Source: Nymphaea colorata (Eukaryota; Streptophyta; Magnoliopsida; Nymphaeales; Nymphaeaceae). From it: 64,000 nt of DNA. The notes under the pieces were generated by a model. It worked only from the letters and a program-made list of their open reading frames with translations, was not told where the DNA came from and did not search any database. Shown one piece after another: positions 34,461-48,994 of the stretch; the stretch's first letter is position 1; each line of letters begins with the position of its first letter. The position numbers were made by a program, and so were the translations under genes. The stretch is from positions 29,297,934 through 29,361,933 of the forward strand of contig NC_045138.2 of assembly GCF_008831285.2 (NCBI RefSeq), in the 5' to 3' direction.

Positions 34461-37400
34461 GAAATGAAGCACCCAAAAATTAAGGCAACGGCGCCGTTAA
34501 CGGGAAACTTCAAGATTTTGGTATCTTGGGATTTGAAAAGAACAAGACTCTGAAACGTGACGAGCTATTCTCTCGCAGAAATGTTCTGTGGGTTCAATCC
34601 AGATGTAAACCGAAAGATGGTTTTACGAATCGACGCTGAATGACGTAAGGTTTTACGAATCGAGACGTCATACCACACAAGAACGTAGCTCAAGCTAATT
34701 GAGCACAAACGATAAGAGTGAACTCAGTAACTTATTTTTGCAATTTAAACATTTTGGCTTAAGTTTCAACCTTATCATGGTATGGTTAAGTAGTTAACTT
34801 CTATTTTTTCTTGAAAAGAAGGAGTGAATCAAAAGAAAAACTGTTCCCCATCAGCGGGAAATACTTGATCTGTCAGACCCAATGGTTGCAATTTCATCAA
34901 GACAATTTTCTAGTTTTCCATGCAAATTTTTGCAGTAAGATACTTTTTAAGGAGCTGTCAAGGGCCAGTTGAAAGCGATTTACTCCCCATCAAAAGAGAA
35001 GCAAAGAACAAAGAGAGTAAATGCAGTTGGATTTCTGAAGGACTTCTGCAGATCTTTTATTCGTTTCCTATGTCCCCCTTAAAACTGCATATGTCGCCTA
35101 GATTGCGGACAATGCTATAAGAAGGTCGACGACATTTTTTGCTGTTTGCATCTCTTGGTGGCACTGCGATAAGGTCGTCTTCTTTTTAGGCATGTATCTG
35201 TTTGGAACACCTAACTTTCCAGCCAAATGAAACATGCTTCTGCATCGCATGAATTTCATATATATCCTTATAAGGATTTGCACATACTTCTTTGCTAGCA
35301 GATGAACTGGGAGAGAGACCTACCAGCACTGGCATTCAGATCCATGTAGTCCATTCAGAATTATTAGTGCTACGAAGGCTGTCTATATCTCTATTTGGAT
35401 ATATTGATACTAGATAATTCCGGACTGGACAAGAGATGAGATTCTGATTTGCTAAACCATTAGTCGGTTCTTTCAAAGGAGATTTAGATCAAACTGAAGT
35501 TGGGTGAAGTCCGGACTACTGCCAAGTATATTTTTCCAAGATAAAAAAATAAATAGTCTGTTCATTTTTTGACGTCTAGACACGTACAGTATTAGCAAGG
35601 ATTAAAAAAAGAAAGAAAGAAAAAATCTTAGCTACTCATTTACGGCCCCACTTACAACGTAGCATTTTTTATAGGTTCTTCTGATACCATTTAACTATCC
35701 ATCTGTGACTTGGCCAGTAACTTTGGATTTGATTTTCCACAGAGTTGGCCCAATGGTTTGGAGTGAAGTTTAGTAGATGGTTAGTTTTCAGTTCAAATAC
35801 TAGGAAATTAACCTCATGCCTTATATAAAAAAAGGTTACTTACGTACAAGTTGAAACACAACTAAGGCAGCACCCTAAAGTTCCGGCGAAGTTCCAGAAG
35901 TAAGTTATGTACGGCAACAAAGGGTTGAATGAAAGCTTCGGTTTTCTATCAGACGATGGTCCCCTCCCTCTCACCCGAAATCCAGAGCTTTGGACTTGGC
36001 TTTGCATTCTCAGTCGTCCATTTGAGATATTCGGATGCTCTCATGAACATCTACAGCTACAAAAGACAAGGTTGGCTGTTGTGACATAAGGGGAATCTAG
36101 TTGCATTATTCGACTAACAATAAAGGGTTTGATGGAGACAGCAACGTGATCTTATCGCTCGTACGCGTTGCACCATTTTTCCAGCATATCATGCACATTA
36201 AATCATGAAAATCATTTGCAGAAATACATATTTTTATTAGTTATTTAGGGGACGGAGTAACCTTTTTGCCATAATCTCGAACAGAAGCGTCGGATTTCTG
36301 ATTTGTGTTCTTTTATGAAACTTCAGTTTTGCTTACAACTGTCTACTCAGGGTTTACTTTTGCCATTATCCTTGAAAATACTATGTCGAAACACATTAGC
36401 CTATACATATCGTATCAGCTCCTTATTTATACAACTTTATATTTCTTAAGGGAGGGTTGGGAGGGGCCATTCCACCCCCATAAATGAAAAAAAAAAAAAA
36501 AAACATTCGGCCTCTCAAAAAAAAAAAAAAAAATCCTGCTACATCACTGCCAAACACCCTTATTATAGAGATTGAAGATGTAGAAGCTGTACTAAAAAAC
36601 TTAATTAAGTTATATAGATTAGCAACAAGTAAGAATATAGTGTAGTAAAGTATGAGAAGACCCTCATGCCAAAACACCACCCACTTAGAACCCACGAAAG
36701 TTCCGTCTCTTGAATCTATGTGTAGTGCTTTCAGTTGGGAATAAAGATAACCATTTCAAACGGGCAAAGACGCGGCCTTGATTGATACAAACCGAGAGTA
36801 CCCACTATCAAACTCTTAAATTTGAACTCAACTTTGTTTTTTTAATTTGTAGAGTATACTTTGACACAATCTACTGTTCATAAAAATAATTGGGTTGTAA
36901 CAATGATCACTAATTTCGTAACACAGACTCCTTTGAAGTGGATCCTTGTTGTGCCAGGTTAAAAAGAAGTAGCCAGGCTCTAGGTTCGATCTTGAGCTCT
37001 ATATACACCCACCCATTTAGATTTAGATCCAGGAACTCCTCCAGCAAGTCGAGTTCGGATCACGAAGCCTGGATCCAATCCCGATCCAGATTTGCAATGG
37101 TGAAGCAATTAATGGACCGGTTTGAGTTGCATGGTTATATCGGACCCGAATCCAAATACCTGCATATGTAACAAGGAACCCTGGTGCCAGGGAGCACGGT
37201 AGGATGTGTGTATGAAGCCGGGATCAGGAGAGGCCAAGTGGGGACAAGGGAAGCTCCTTTTGATCTTTGAAATCCGTGGGCCGTGTCCTCTTCCTCCAAA
37301 GGATGGGGATGAGATTGAGAGGTTTTAGTCATCAGTCCATTTACACCCCACAATTTTTTTAGAGAGAGAAAGTGGAGAGAGAGAGAGAGGGAAAGACAGA

Positions 37401-37819
37401 AAGAAGAAGTTTTGGGTAACACAATCTTGGCAGTAACTTTTAGTTCTGCCATATGTATACTTAAAATTTCTGATATATGTCTTGTGCTGCGCTTTCGTTT
37501 TTCTGATTTCTTGTGTTGCCTTTCGAGTTTAGAAATATTCATTGAATTTAATAAAAAGATTAAAAGGTAGCATAGAACGTTGTTTGATTGAATTTAACAG
37601 AGTTTTTATTTAAGGTAAAGGTTAAATAAGCTATAGTTTTAGTAAAGGCATTACGAAAAACTGCAGCTGCTTTTGGGATTATAACCATAAGGTTGCTTCT
37701 TAAACGATTTTGTTCTGAAAACTTTTTTGAGAGAAAAATCAAGGAAGAGCATAGAGAAGGCGCAGGAGTGAGGCCAAGGGACAGCCAGCCAGAGAGAGCG
37801 AGCGAGAGAGAGAGAGGAG
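34461..37819. other. intergenic between two divergent genes
   Basis: No gene recognised. Contents: two A-runs of about 18 bp at 36485-36533 flanking a short GC patch; a possible degraded CAGTGRYGTAGC terminus at 36549 (minus); and GA-rich tracts at about 37370-37395 and 37788-37818 just before the glyoxalase ATG, which probably belong to its 5'UTR. Short ORFs at 36938-37171 and 37135-37542 overlap on opposite strands and look non-coding. Confidence 0.55.
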
Positions 37820-40800
37820 ATGGGGAGAATCCCTATGGCGGCTTCTTCCTCCCTCCACCTCGCCACCTTGCGCCTTCCTCCCCTCTCCTCTTCACTGGCC
37901 CCATCTTCCAGACTCGCCGCCAGCGCCCGCTTCGGAGTATCACTGTCCGTGTCTCGTTCCTCCCGTAGAATTGCTCTCTTCCACCTGGGCAGCGGTAGGG
38001 GTCTGCGCCGTCGAAATAATCGTTTTATTCATTTTCTCTTCGTTGGGTTTTCTGCCCAATCGCTCAACCCATCCGAAGTACTGGATTAGAGTTTTCCTTG
38101 GTGTTTTTTCAAGTATGGAGTTTGGTCTGAATTTTGAGATTTGTCGTTCTAGTTTACATGTTTTCACCTGTATTTCTAATCCTTCTGCCTTTTTTTCTCG
38201 AGTTGGTCTGTTTAGTTTGTGTTTCCAATGTGAGCATCGGGATTGATGGCCGATAGAAATGCCTTTTCTTCTGGCGATGAATCTGCTTTTCTCTTTCTTT
38301 TTTTGCCTTTTAAAAGATTTACTCCTTGAGAATTTTGGGTTCCTTGTTGAAGATTCGAACTTGAGCGAATTGTTTGGATTTGCCTGTGGTAAGGCGCTTA
38401 CCTATTCGGAAAAGTAGCTAACAGCCTCTAAGCTGTAATGTGTTTCTGGACTCGAGAATTCAGGCAAATAAAACTGCATTTTGTTTTGTGAATTATCATT
38501 GTTGGTTTTGTGGTTTTTGTTTGTGCGATGTCCGTTTTGCTGAATAAGAGAGGTCTCTCTAGAGGACATTATTTTTCGATCTACGTTGTCATCTGGTCGT
38601 CTACGCCTGGAGTCTAGGACCTGCCGTGCTAACATGAATTTTTTTGTTTCCCTCCTTCTATTTCTGGTGAACATTTCAAAACCAGCATCCAGTAGCTAGA
38701 TTGGATTTCATTCTGTAGAATGGCAACATCATTCGTAAATGTGCTTCTGAATTTATCGTTTCTCAAGTTGTTTTAGTAGTTCGGATCTCATTAACTGCCG
38801 TGCCTCTTTGTGGTGGTACCAGCTATTCCCCAAGCACAGTTGTTTGGAGTCAGATCCTCAAATTTGTTAAGAATAGAAGGAAGTGCAGCCGAAGCTGGAA
38901 CAGCGGGGAATGCAGCACAAGCTAGCACCGCCATAAGCCAGGAAGTTGATTTAAACTGGGTTAAGAAGGATAAACGTAGGCTACTCCACGTGGTTTATCG
39001 CGTGGGAGACTTGGACAAGACCATCAAGTATATCTTCTTTTTTTATATGGATGTCTAGATTGACTTGCACGCGTTGTTTCCTTCCTTAATTTGTGCAATC
39101 TTATCAGATTTTACACGGAATGCTTGGGAATGAAGCTGTTGAGAAAACGTGATATCCCTGAAGAGCGATACACAAATGCTTTTCTTGGATATGGACCTGA
39201 AGATTCACACTTCGTTGTGGAGCTCACTTACAGTGAGTTATTATTTGAATTTTCTGCCTTTTATACGTTCCATTATGAACTGGTCGCTACCTGCATTCAT
39301 TCTCATTTAAAATTTGTATCTTGTTGCACTGTCTACTTGGCATTTTCAGATTATGGAGTGGATCACTACGATATAGGAACAGGTTTCGGACACTTTGGTA
39401 TTGCTGTTGAGGACGTAAGAGTCTATTCAAGGAACTGGTTTATCATTGCACTAACAGGGTGATATATCTTATGTTGCACAGTATAATATAGTGAATAGTT
39501 TGACAAATTCATGCTTTGGTGGCTGAATACTGAGGCTTTCTTTTATGCATGCTCTTCTAAATCCCTTCTGAGATATTCATTGGATTAGAAATTAGAAATT
39601 TGATCTTTTATTCCCAACTTGTGTAGTTCTCATTCTCATAAAAGTGGATATTCTCGGGCAAGTAGCTCATATATGCAAAATATGAAATGGTGGAAAGATG
39701 TTGGCTTTACATGATTTACGAGTTTCAAAATGTACTTCTTTCCTTCTTGGTGCTTACTGCATTAGTGTGGTGAAGTAACAAAATTCAGGTGCATATCTTG
39801 GGACGTTTTATTCATGTAATTAGGCTCGAAGGTGCTCTACCCGGTCTTTAACCTTTTGTTCTATGAAGAGTCAAATAAGCCAACGCTTTATATTCAAGGT
39901 TGTTTACAACGTTGTAGTGTTTAGTATGCAATTCTGAAATCCACGCTTGTTTTTGTATGCTAAAAGAGGTGGCATATTTTATCACTATGGTCTGGAGGGG
40001 TGCTGTCTATGTTGGCTTGTTTGGGAATCCTTTGAGGTTAGGTCAATTGTGAACCTAAATAAAGTTCTTTGCCTTTTCTGGGAGACTTAGAGTTTAGTTG
40101 GAGATTATGTTGATGTGCCTCATAAATTGTATATTTTCTTCTATAACAAGGTATTATAGTTTTTCTTTTAGGTACCATTGTTGATAAAGTTACATCACTG
40201 GAATATTGCATGTCAATAGTGTGTTGTCTTCCGCTACCCTTGCCAACAGTCTAGCTTTTAAAGGTGTATGAGTTTAATGCATGGAGTCATCAAAATATCC
40301 ATCTTGCAATTTCCATCCCTTGACCTCATGGAAACTGGATATTTTTCTGAAGTATTCTGGCATCTAGAGGACAACGTAGGATAAAATTAGTGTTGTTTTT
40401 CGTGAATGTTCAGTTACTTTGATTTTCTATTTTAGTCACCACTGTCATGTGCAGTTCACAGTATGTTGGAAATGTTATATATTATTACTGCTTAATCAAC
40501 AATTGTTAGCACTTCTCTACCACATTCAAAAAATTAAAAGCACTTCTAGAGAGATGTCTTTGGAGGATGCTGTGTTTCATAAGTTTATTTGCTTTTATGA
40601 TTGATCTCACCCGAGTATCTGGATTTTGTCAAAGGTTTACAAGACAGTTGACCTTATAAAAGCTAAGGGAGGAAAGGTCACCAGGGAGCCTGGTCCTGTC
40701 AAAGGTGGTACTAGTGTGATTGCTTTTGTGGAAGATCCTGATGGATATAAATTTGAGCTCATTGAAAGAGCACCCACACCTGAACCCCTCTGTCAGGTCA

Positions 40801-43371
40801 TGCTTAGGGTTGGAGATATAGATAGATCAATTGATTTTTACAAAAGGGTTAGTATTGTTCTATCGGCATCTGATTGTGTAATATTATCCATTTGGTCAAT
40901 CTTCTGTTCTTTTAACTAATACCCATCTCTGTGCATGATTTTGATAACCATGAAGGCTTTTGGTATGGAGCTTCTCCGTAAGCGTGATAATCCAGCGTAC
41001 AAGGTACCTAAGCAGCAAACTATATGCTTGCCTATTTTTCCCATTAAGCCTACATACCTTTTGCTTAGTTCTTTCCATTCAGCCTACAGACTTTTGTGAG
41101 ACAGGCTTTTTCATCTTCCCTGTTATTGGTTTGTTGATTTTGTCCTTTTGTGATGGTTATGTGCCAGTATACAATTGCCATGATGGGTTATGGACCTGAA
41201 GATAAAAATGCTGTACTAGAGTTGACATACAACTATGGGGTCACAGAATATGACAAAGGAAATGCCTATGCACAGGTAATACATTGTTTGTAAACATGTT
41301 TATTTGATTGAAAAGATTAGAGAAATTTATGATCACTTCTGTGTTTGAGGCTTTGAGCAAATCAAATGGTGTTCCTCCCTTGCTACTCTTTAGCTGGTAT
41401 ATTTGATGCTTGACATGACAAGTTTTCTTTTCTCACCTCACAACTTTAGTAGTCAGGTAATTAGTATATGAAGAATATTTTTTACTTATAAAACTGTAAT
41501 GGGTAGTTGCTGTAAGAAATTCATTTGTTTCACAAAGTTAAATTTCAGCAGCAAGATTATGTCAGGAGTTTGATCGTTTTAGGTTCATTGTCTCACTGAT
41601 GGTGTTATGGTTCTTCTAGAGTTGATTCTTACGGACTCAGGGTTTGTCAAAGTTGAGTCCTTGTAACCTGGATGACTGATTTTTGAGTCACTGTGGGCCT
41701 GAGCATGGACTTGGAAGAGAACATGCATTGCCAAGTCAACCAAGATATATCGCTATGGGCTTATGAAGCCAAATAGGTCATGTTGCCTTGCGAGCTGATT
41801 CCTTGTGTTTGATTTTTTTCTTTTTTCTTTTTATGGGCTTTAAGTTAAATGGATGCATTGCCGATTGTGTAGTTTGACTTTTTATTCTTAGAATCTCAAA
41901 TTTCTCTATCATTTACCCCCTGCCAATGATGTTTGCAGATTGCCATTGGCACAGATGATGTATATAAAACTGCAGAAGTGGTTAAACTTGCTGGGGGGAA
42001 AATTACACGTGAACCTGGGCCATTGCCAGGTATCAACACCAAAATCACTGCCTGCTTAGATCCTGATGGTTGGAAGACGGTAATTCTCTTCTCTTCTTCA
42101 CAGTTCACAGTTGTTCTATGTACATTAACCTGCTTTTCTCCTGTATAAAATTGATCATGTTGTGTTTTGAGTTCATATTTTGGTTAGTGATTCTGTTCAT
42201 AGGGTTATGTTCCTTAGATGCAAAACTGGGATGATATGTAAGTTGCGATGGGATCATATCATCATGGGCACATATTTGCATTGAATTTGCATGAGAAAAG
42301 TTCAGATGCGGACACAATTATGCACCTTGTTCATGGCTATGCACATTGTCAGTTTGGAAAACTGAAATCTTCTGATTGGGCCTATGCCTGGATGAACAAC
42401 TTGATTTTGTGTTTGAAAATTGTTGAATGGTTGGAAAAGTAAGAATTTCTTTGTAATAACAGCCAGACAAAAGTCGATTTAATGAAGTCTGGTAGATCTT
42501 GTGGATGGGTCACATATTATCAACCAAGCTTAAGATTTCTTATGTAAGGGAATTTTACTTGCAAGCCAAGATAGAGCCTTTGTTTCCTGTTTGGACATAG
42601 ATGGGTGATATTGGTAATATCAGAACCATGTGACCTGGAGGTGAGTGCAGTCTCGACTTTTCATCCTTTTAAGCATTAATAAAACATGATAAACTTGTTG
42701 AATTTATGGTTCTTGTCTGAAGTTTTGGATTCTTGAATGGTATATGGTGCCCAACTTGTTTGATCATACCAATCTCAGATAGTCAGATTGTCTTTCAAGT
42801 CGTTGAAGACCAGATGTTCTCCCTGAGTGAGCATCCTTAAACTTTATAAAATCGTGTTATGCATATTATCCATTTTTTAAAGGCCAAAGGTAGCAGAATG
42901 GAGAACGTGATGCCCCAATGTCGATGTCATTCTGATAGGTTACTGGTTAGATCATCTGTATGGTGACGGAGTTAGTACTTGGTGTAAATGGATGGGCAAA
43001 GTTTGGAGTTTTGCCATTTCGTCAGTGTGGTCCTGTATGCTCAAGTGCTGACAGGGGCTGCCTGAGGATGCTCCTAACTTCTGCCTTTCTGGAAGAGGTG
43101 ACGGCCCCTGTATTAGCACCTTTTCACTCGGAAGCTCAATTAGTTTACTGTTAGACCAATCAATGCTCTTCTTTCAATGGTTCTCGTTCTCGGTACAGGA
43201 ATGTTTTTCTATTTTACTTGGATAAAAAAATATGGAATGCCTTTACATAAATAATTTTGTTTAAATTTCTCAGAATCACTCAAATCGCGCTGATGTACAT
43301 CTTTCTCAACTTCTGCATCTGCTTCTCAGGTGTTTGTTGATAATGAGGACTTTGCGAAGGAACTAGAATGA
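37820..43371 (+). CDS. GLX1: glyoxalase I (lactoylglutathione lyase), plastid-type, two-domain
   Basis: Ten coding exons: 37820-37994, 38823-39027, 39108-39232, 39350-39414, 40635-40847, 40956-41003, 41168-41275, 41939-42079, 43330-43371, with no frame break, in all 1122 nt (373 residues); counting the split of the leader there are nine junction-supported exons listed here. The enzyme isomerises the methylglyoxal-glutathione hemithioacetal to S-lactoylglutathione, with glyoxalase II acting next. Residues 1-~95 are rich in Ser, Ala and Arg with few acids at first, as in a chloroplast transit peptide. Domain 1 (~110-235) keeps the four metal/catalytic positions H114, E165, H183 and E231. Domain 2 (~241-373) keeps E295 but has Q244 and Q313 in place of the histidines. 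The start at [11 protein letters not shown] is used; MAASSS five codons later is equally possible. Sequence is near-identical in style to other angiosperm GLX1 proteins ([26 protein letters not shown]). Confidence 0.95.
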
Positions 43372-44393
43372 GGAGAGCAGTGGAAATACTGAGTAGTTGG
43401 CAAAGAGCCGCTGCAATGCTCGTCCATTCTTTTTGTCACCCCAATCGGCGTTCCTCGCTAATTGTTCTCAGAAGAGTGGAACTCATGAAGTTCATATTAT
43501 ATAAATAGCCCTCTTCCCAGTTGTCTCTGTAAATCAGGAAATAAGCTTAGGCCTCTCTCTCTCATTTCTGTAGGCATGCCAGATGTATCTTTTTCCCTGA
43601 ATGTGTTATTAATGTGCATTCCTTTATACTCCAGCTACTCTTTTTTTTTTATACAAAAGCAACAATAATTTTCATGAATATTTTACAGAAGAGCGCTCGT
43701 ATTCCTAAGTACTTGCAAGTCGCTAAAAAACTCATATTGGAAAAAAAATCATGCATCAATTACAAGCTATGAGGCAATTCACTGAATTTCGAAATAGCAA
43801 AAGCATGTTCATGTTGGAAATTTTACATTCATTAATCAAATTAGATGGGAATCTTTTACGTTAACTAGTGCATCGGTGACACAACATATTCTCTTTTCAT
43901 GTCCATTATGAACTTACACTCTGGAGAAGCGCAAGATGGAACGACTTGATAAGGGGTTATGAAAGGATTTTTTGTTTTCTGGTTCTAACTTATGTTTATT
44001 CTTAGTGTGAACGATATTGATGCGTGTCAGACTCGAGTGCAACCGACATGACATCTTCCAATTAGGGAATCGCCGATTTAAGTAATATAAGTCGGTTAAA
44101 CCCTGTCTCGACTTGTTTTGAAATAAAAACAATAATAAATAATTAACTTAAAAATAATTTAAAGTGGCTGGTATATATTGTTGACTTCATTCTGAGGCGT
44201 ACGACGACAAGGAGGTTCCGGAGACGAGACAAATGACAAAACGTGCTTATGTGTGCGGTTGTGTGTAATTCTTGGAATAATGGAATGACTTTCTCCAAAT
44301 TACCTTGCTATTAAACGGCATAGACAGCCGTTCCCTCCCGCTGCCGCCGTCACCTCCTCCTCTTCTCTCTCACACAGACACTCTTCAGGAGCG
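43372..44393. other. 3'UTR of GLX1 and intergenic spacer
   Basis: The 3'UTR probably extends some 200-270 bp past the stop. The rest is AT-rich with no recognisable gene. CT-rich sequence (about 44345-44375) just before the next ATG is probably leader. Confidence 0.55.
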
Positions 44394-46939
44394 ATGCCAG
44401 ACGAGGAAAAGCAGGAGATTAAGAAGAGAAAACAGGGTCCCGGGTTCATCTATGGGAATTACAATCGGTATTACGGCTACCGAGTGAGTACCCACCGCTT
44501 CTTTCCTTTTGTTTCCTTCACTTCAGCGTTCCCCGTTTTCTCAATGCTTCCCTTTTCCCCATCTTTATCATTTTTGCAAAAGAAAGAAATGAAACTGAGA
44601 GATGGGAAAGGCTTCTTTCTTTTTTCTGACGTTGTTAAGGAAACTTCTTCCTTTCGTTCAGTCGTTTTCCTTATTCTTCGGGCTCCTACTTCAAAATTTC
44701 CCAGCTTATTTAAGTCATAGTTTTTTTTTTTATCCCATAGCATCGGTATTTGGTCCTTCCTACCATGCCATTCAAGGACAAGAAAAAATCCCTTCGCTGC
44801 TTCAACGAGCAAAACTGAGAACATTGTCTGTTTCGAATCGAAAGTAGTTTTTATTGTTTTCAAACTTATCACAATCAGTTAGAATTGCAAGCCTTGAACT
44901 TCCTTCAAACAATATTACATAATCTTATGCATCAGCCGTTGACAACAGAAGATGCACAAATAGGGCGAAAGCAGAAACAGTTATTTTTACGAACATGGTG
45001 ACTCATTTGGTTGATAATGAATGGCTTAGTTCCCAACTGAGATTTGTTGTTTTAAGTGCGTGGTTGTCTTTTACAGATGAACTACCGATCCTTGTTTCAT
45101 GAGCTATGGAATAGGTTATAGAATAATGCATTTGGGAAGTTTACAGATGTATGAGTTTCCTGGTTTTGGTGGTTGACTGAATGTGCACTTGCCATTTGTC
45201 CACTGTATATTCTTCAGGTCAACAACAAATCAAAAGAAGATCCTAGACTGAGCGTGATGAAGAGGGAATGGTTTGAAAACAAGGACTGCCTTGATATTGG
45301 ATGCAATGAAGGTGTGATTACTATTGATATAGGTAATGTGGTGAAACATTAGTCTCATTTCGCTGTGCATCTGAGAGATTTAACCTTCATGTATATTGTG
45401 TTTCCTAGTTGCATCGTGTTCTGTCTTTTTTCATTCAGTAGCTTATTTTTTACATGTGACTGTGTGTCCTCCGACTAGTGAGTGGACCAATTTTAAGATC
45501 GTTTTCTAACTAGACTGTTTGTTATAATATTTTCATCTGTTTATTTGAATTATATATATTTGCAATCAACGTAGCAAACAGAAAAGACTTACATGTTTTC
45601 ATCATTTATTTCAACCATTGTTAGGATCAAGTTTCAAGTTTCCTGCAGTAAGGTAGGCAGTATTTGTGTTTTTGTCCTTTTCTATGGTCAAGTTTCCTTC
45701 AAATTTGTGGAATCTGTACCACATTGTGTTCTTGAAGTATCTCACTTTATTGTAGTTCATTCAGTGAAGTGCTTGAGTTTCAACATATGCCAAGACAAAA
45801 CTTTGACCCTTTTTGATGACTAGCTAAATCTAACTTAGTTATTTTATGGCTATTAGCTTGTAAATAATGTTCTGTCATTGACTTACGTGCAGCACAGAAG
45901 TTCTCTTGCCGAAGAATCCTTGGAGTAGATATTGATAATAGTAAGATCCTCGAACACTTGTTCTCTTTCCCTAGCTAGTAACTGTTTCACAAACCAGGCT
46001 TCACTTGGTTCCTGACATAGTTTTACCCAGAAGTTCTCTTGCATGGGTAAATCTCAAAATGTTTGTAAAAGATATTATAGTTGACAAATCTTCAGGTAAT
46101 ATTGATAATGTAAAGTTTTAAGATACATAAAATACAACGAGACCATTAAAAAAGTGAAAACTTACAAACTGAAAAAAATATTGATATTCATTGGTAACAT
46201 TTCTTTATCTGTGGAGCAAGCGAGTTTCAAAATGTCATGATTTGTGGGGATTATATGCCATTTTGAATCTATCGCATGATAAGAATCCTAGCAATTTTGA
46301 CAAATTTAAGCATCTATCCTGTGTTTACTAAGTGACCCTTGGGTACCTGTCCACCATTTCTATTTGCTATTTGCTGATGAATGTTTATCATAACGTGGTC
46401 AATGCATGTGGAGAGATCATGTATGATAACGAGCTATATTGGATGCTGAGATAAGCAGAATATTGTTGTCTTGTTGCAAATGTAGATACAACAGATTAAC
46501 TAGATTATAGTGAAGTTTGGGATTTTTGGATGGGATGTCATTTTCAATTCAATGCATTGTCTGTATAGGCATCAAATATACACGTGTGTGTGTGTGTGTG
46601 TGTGTGTGTGCATGCTTGTTGATCATGGGTTTAAGTTGTGGAATACCATGTTCAAGATCCTTGTACTTTTTCGCGTTCTCTCCTAGATTCATAAAGTTCA
46701 ACCTATGCTATCAAGGCTCACCTAGGCTTGTGCCCAGGCTCCACCAATATCCTCAGGCTTAGTTGGTTTTGGCAACCTATTACTTGAAAATGCCTAGAAC
46801 ATGCCTGGTCGCCTAGGTGCTCAATAGCCTGGTTTTTTCTCTTTGACAACCTAATTCCTATGTCACATGGGTGCAAGGTGCAGGTACCGGTGCGGGATGT
46901 GGCAAGTTCAAAAAAAAATTGGGTGCGGGTGCAGTGAGA

Positions 46940-46991
<52 letters not shown>

Positions 46992-48994
46992 GTTGTTTGT
47001 TATATAAGTAATTTTATTTGTTTATATTTTTAAACTTTTTTTTTTATGAAGGTTACCTTAATCTCATACAAAATTCAAAGTTTTATTAAATAAAATAAGG
47101 GAGGAGAGAGAGGAGAAGGAAAAAAGAAGAGGGAAAGACAGAAGAAGGAAAAAAATGAAAAAAAAAACAAGAGAAAAGAAGAAAGGATGCGGTTAGCAGC
47201 ACCTGATCCGGTTTGACCTAGTCGGGTGCTGTGTTGGACCGCACCTGCACCGACGGGGGGTCACCATATTTGGCGCCCTGTGTGACTTAGCCTAATTCTT
47301 GGTCCCTTTTTCTCTTGAGACAATCTTGTTCTTGTATTTTTTTTTCACAGTTTTTGTTGTTGCATTTGATTTTGCATTAAAGGTAAGTGTATTGTGTATG
47401 TGTGTGTATACACACCTATAGTTATAAATGTATACCATTAACTTTGAACATTTGTATGTTATTTGGGTTTCTAACTTTGCATATATCTGTGTTATCTCGT
47501 TACTACTTTCTCTTGTTTGTTAGAATTATAATAGAAGACAATTTTACATGATATTGACATGAAAGATGTGATTATAAAGGATTTATTCTCTCTCTCTCTC
47601 TCTCTCTCTCTTTTATTTTAGCATTTTAGTTTTTGAAATTAGAGTTAGAGACTAGCAGTTGGCAACATGGCATTAGGAAATGTAAAGATTTTGTGTGGTT
47701 TATAACAGTGAAGAATATAGATATTTACTTGTAAGTTTATTTTGTAATGCCATATAACTTGGATTAATTGTTCACCTTCATTAAAATTGACTTTTCAAAC
47801 CTTTAGTGCTTATTATTCATGTAATAAAATGTTTAATGTGTTTGTGTTGTTGTGCATTTAATATTGTTATTGGTATAAATTGATAGTGTTAGATTCTTCT
47901 TCAAGGAATGCTTCTGTTTTATTGTCAATTTACTGTATTTTATTGGTTTCCATGAAGGAATCACATTATGCACAGTCTGCCTAGTCTCGCTTGTGTTGTA
48001 GAATGTAGTCATCTAACCACCTAGGCTGTTTTTAATTCGACAATATATATATATATATATATATAGGAGGATCCTATTCTGCCATGTTCTGGATGTTGTT
48101 AGATGACTACAAATTGAAAATTCATTGTCTGCAAGCACCATGAACCGTTGCTAAAAGCACCATGAATCGTTGTTGCATGAAAGAGGAATGAGTAAGGAAG
48201 GTGAGGTTTTACAATCTCACGCAGCCCATTTATATAATGACCCTTCTACATAATTTACAAGAATCTAAAATAAAGCAATCACAATAATCTAGAATCTAGA
48301 CTGAAACAAATACAATAATCTAGAGTCTAGAATGAAACAGTTAAAAAATTACAATCATGACCCTGCCTAGATAAATATGATCAGACATAGTTAGACGTGT
48401 TGGATCTGGATCAGATTAGATCCAAGTTCCAACATGTTATCAACCATTGCTAATGGTCATGTGATGGCTTTTTTTAATGATAGATTTTAATTTTTTGTTA
48501 TCCGACAACATCTGACACATGGCAACATATAACTCATATATATATAACTATATATATATTTCTTTACTTGAACAATTTTATATTATTTTAACACACTATA
48601 TGCGACTTTATATATGTAGTCATACATAACTAGTATTATATATATATAGATATATATGTGTGTGTGTGTGTGTGAAAATGGGTAGGACCTTTATATGTCA
48701 AACTTGATGAGAATTGTCCGGGCTGTTGATTTTAATAAGATCAAATGGAGGATATTAAGTTGGAAAAAATGAAAACCTAGTTGTAATTTTTAGGGACTAA
48801 AATACCCCTCAAATGAGGCAAGGGGTCTCGATTAAGGAAACTCATTCCTTTTTTTTTTATTGAGTATTTCAGTATGCTAAAAATATAACCGTGTTTTCAT
48901 TTTAGTTAACTTAATCTCCACTATGATATTGTTAAATTCAACAGCCCAAACAATTTCCATCAAATTTGGCATATGAGGGGTCTGCTAGCTACCC

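Noticed and set aside
36423-36695. Minus-strand ORF with poly-Phe stretches
   Set aside because: The frame is driven by A-runs on the plus strand; low-complexity artefact.
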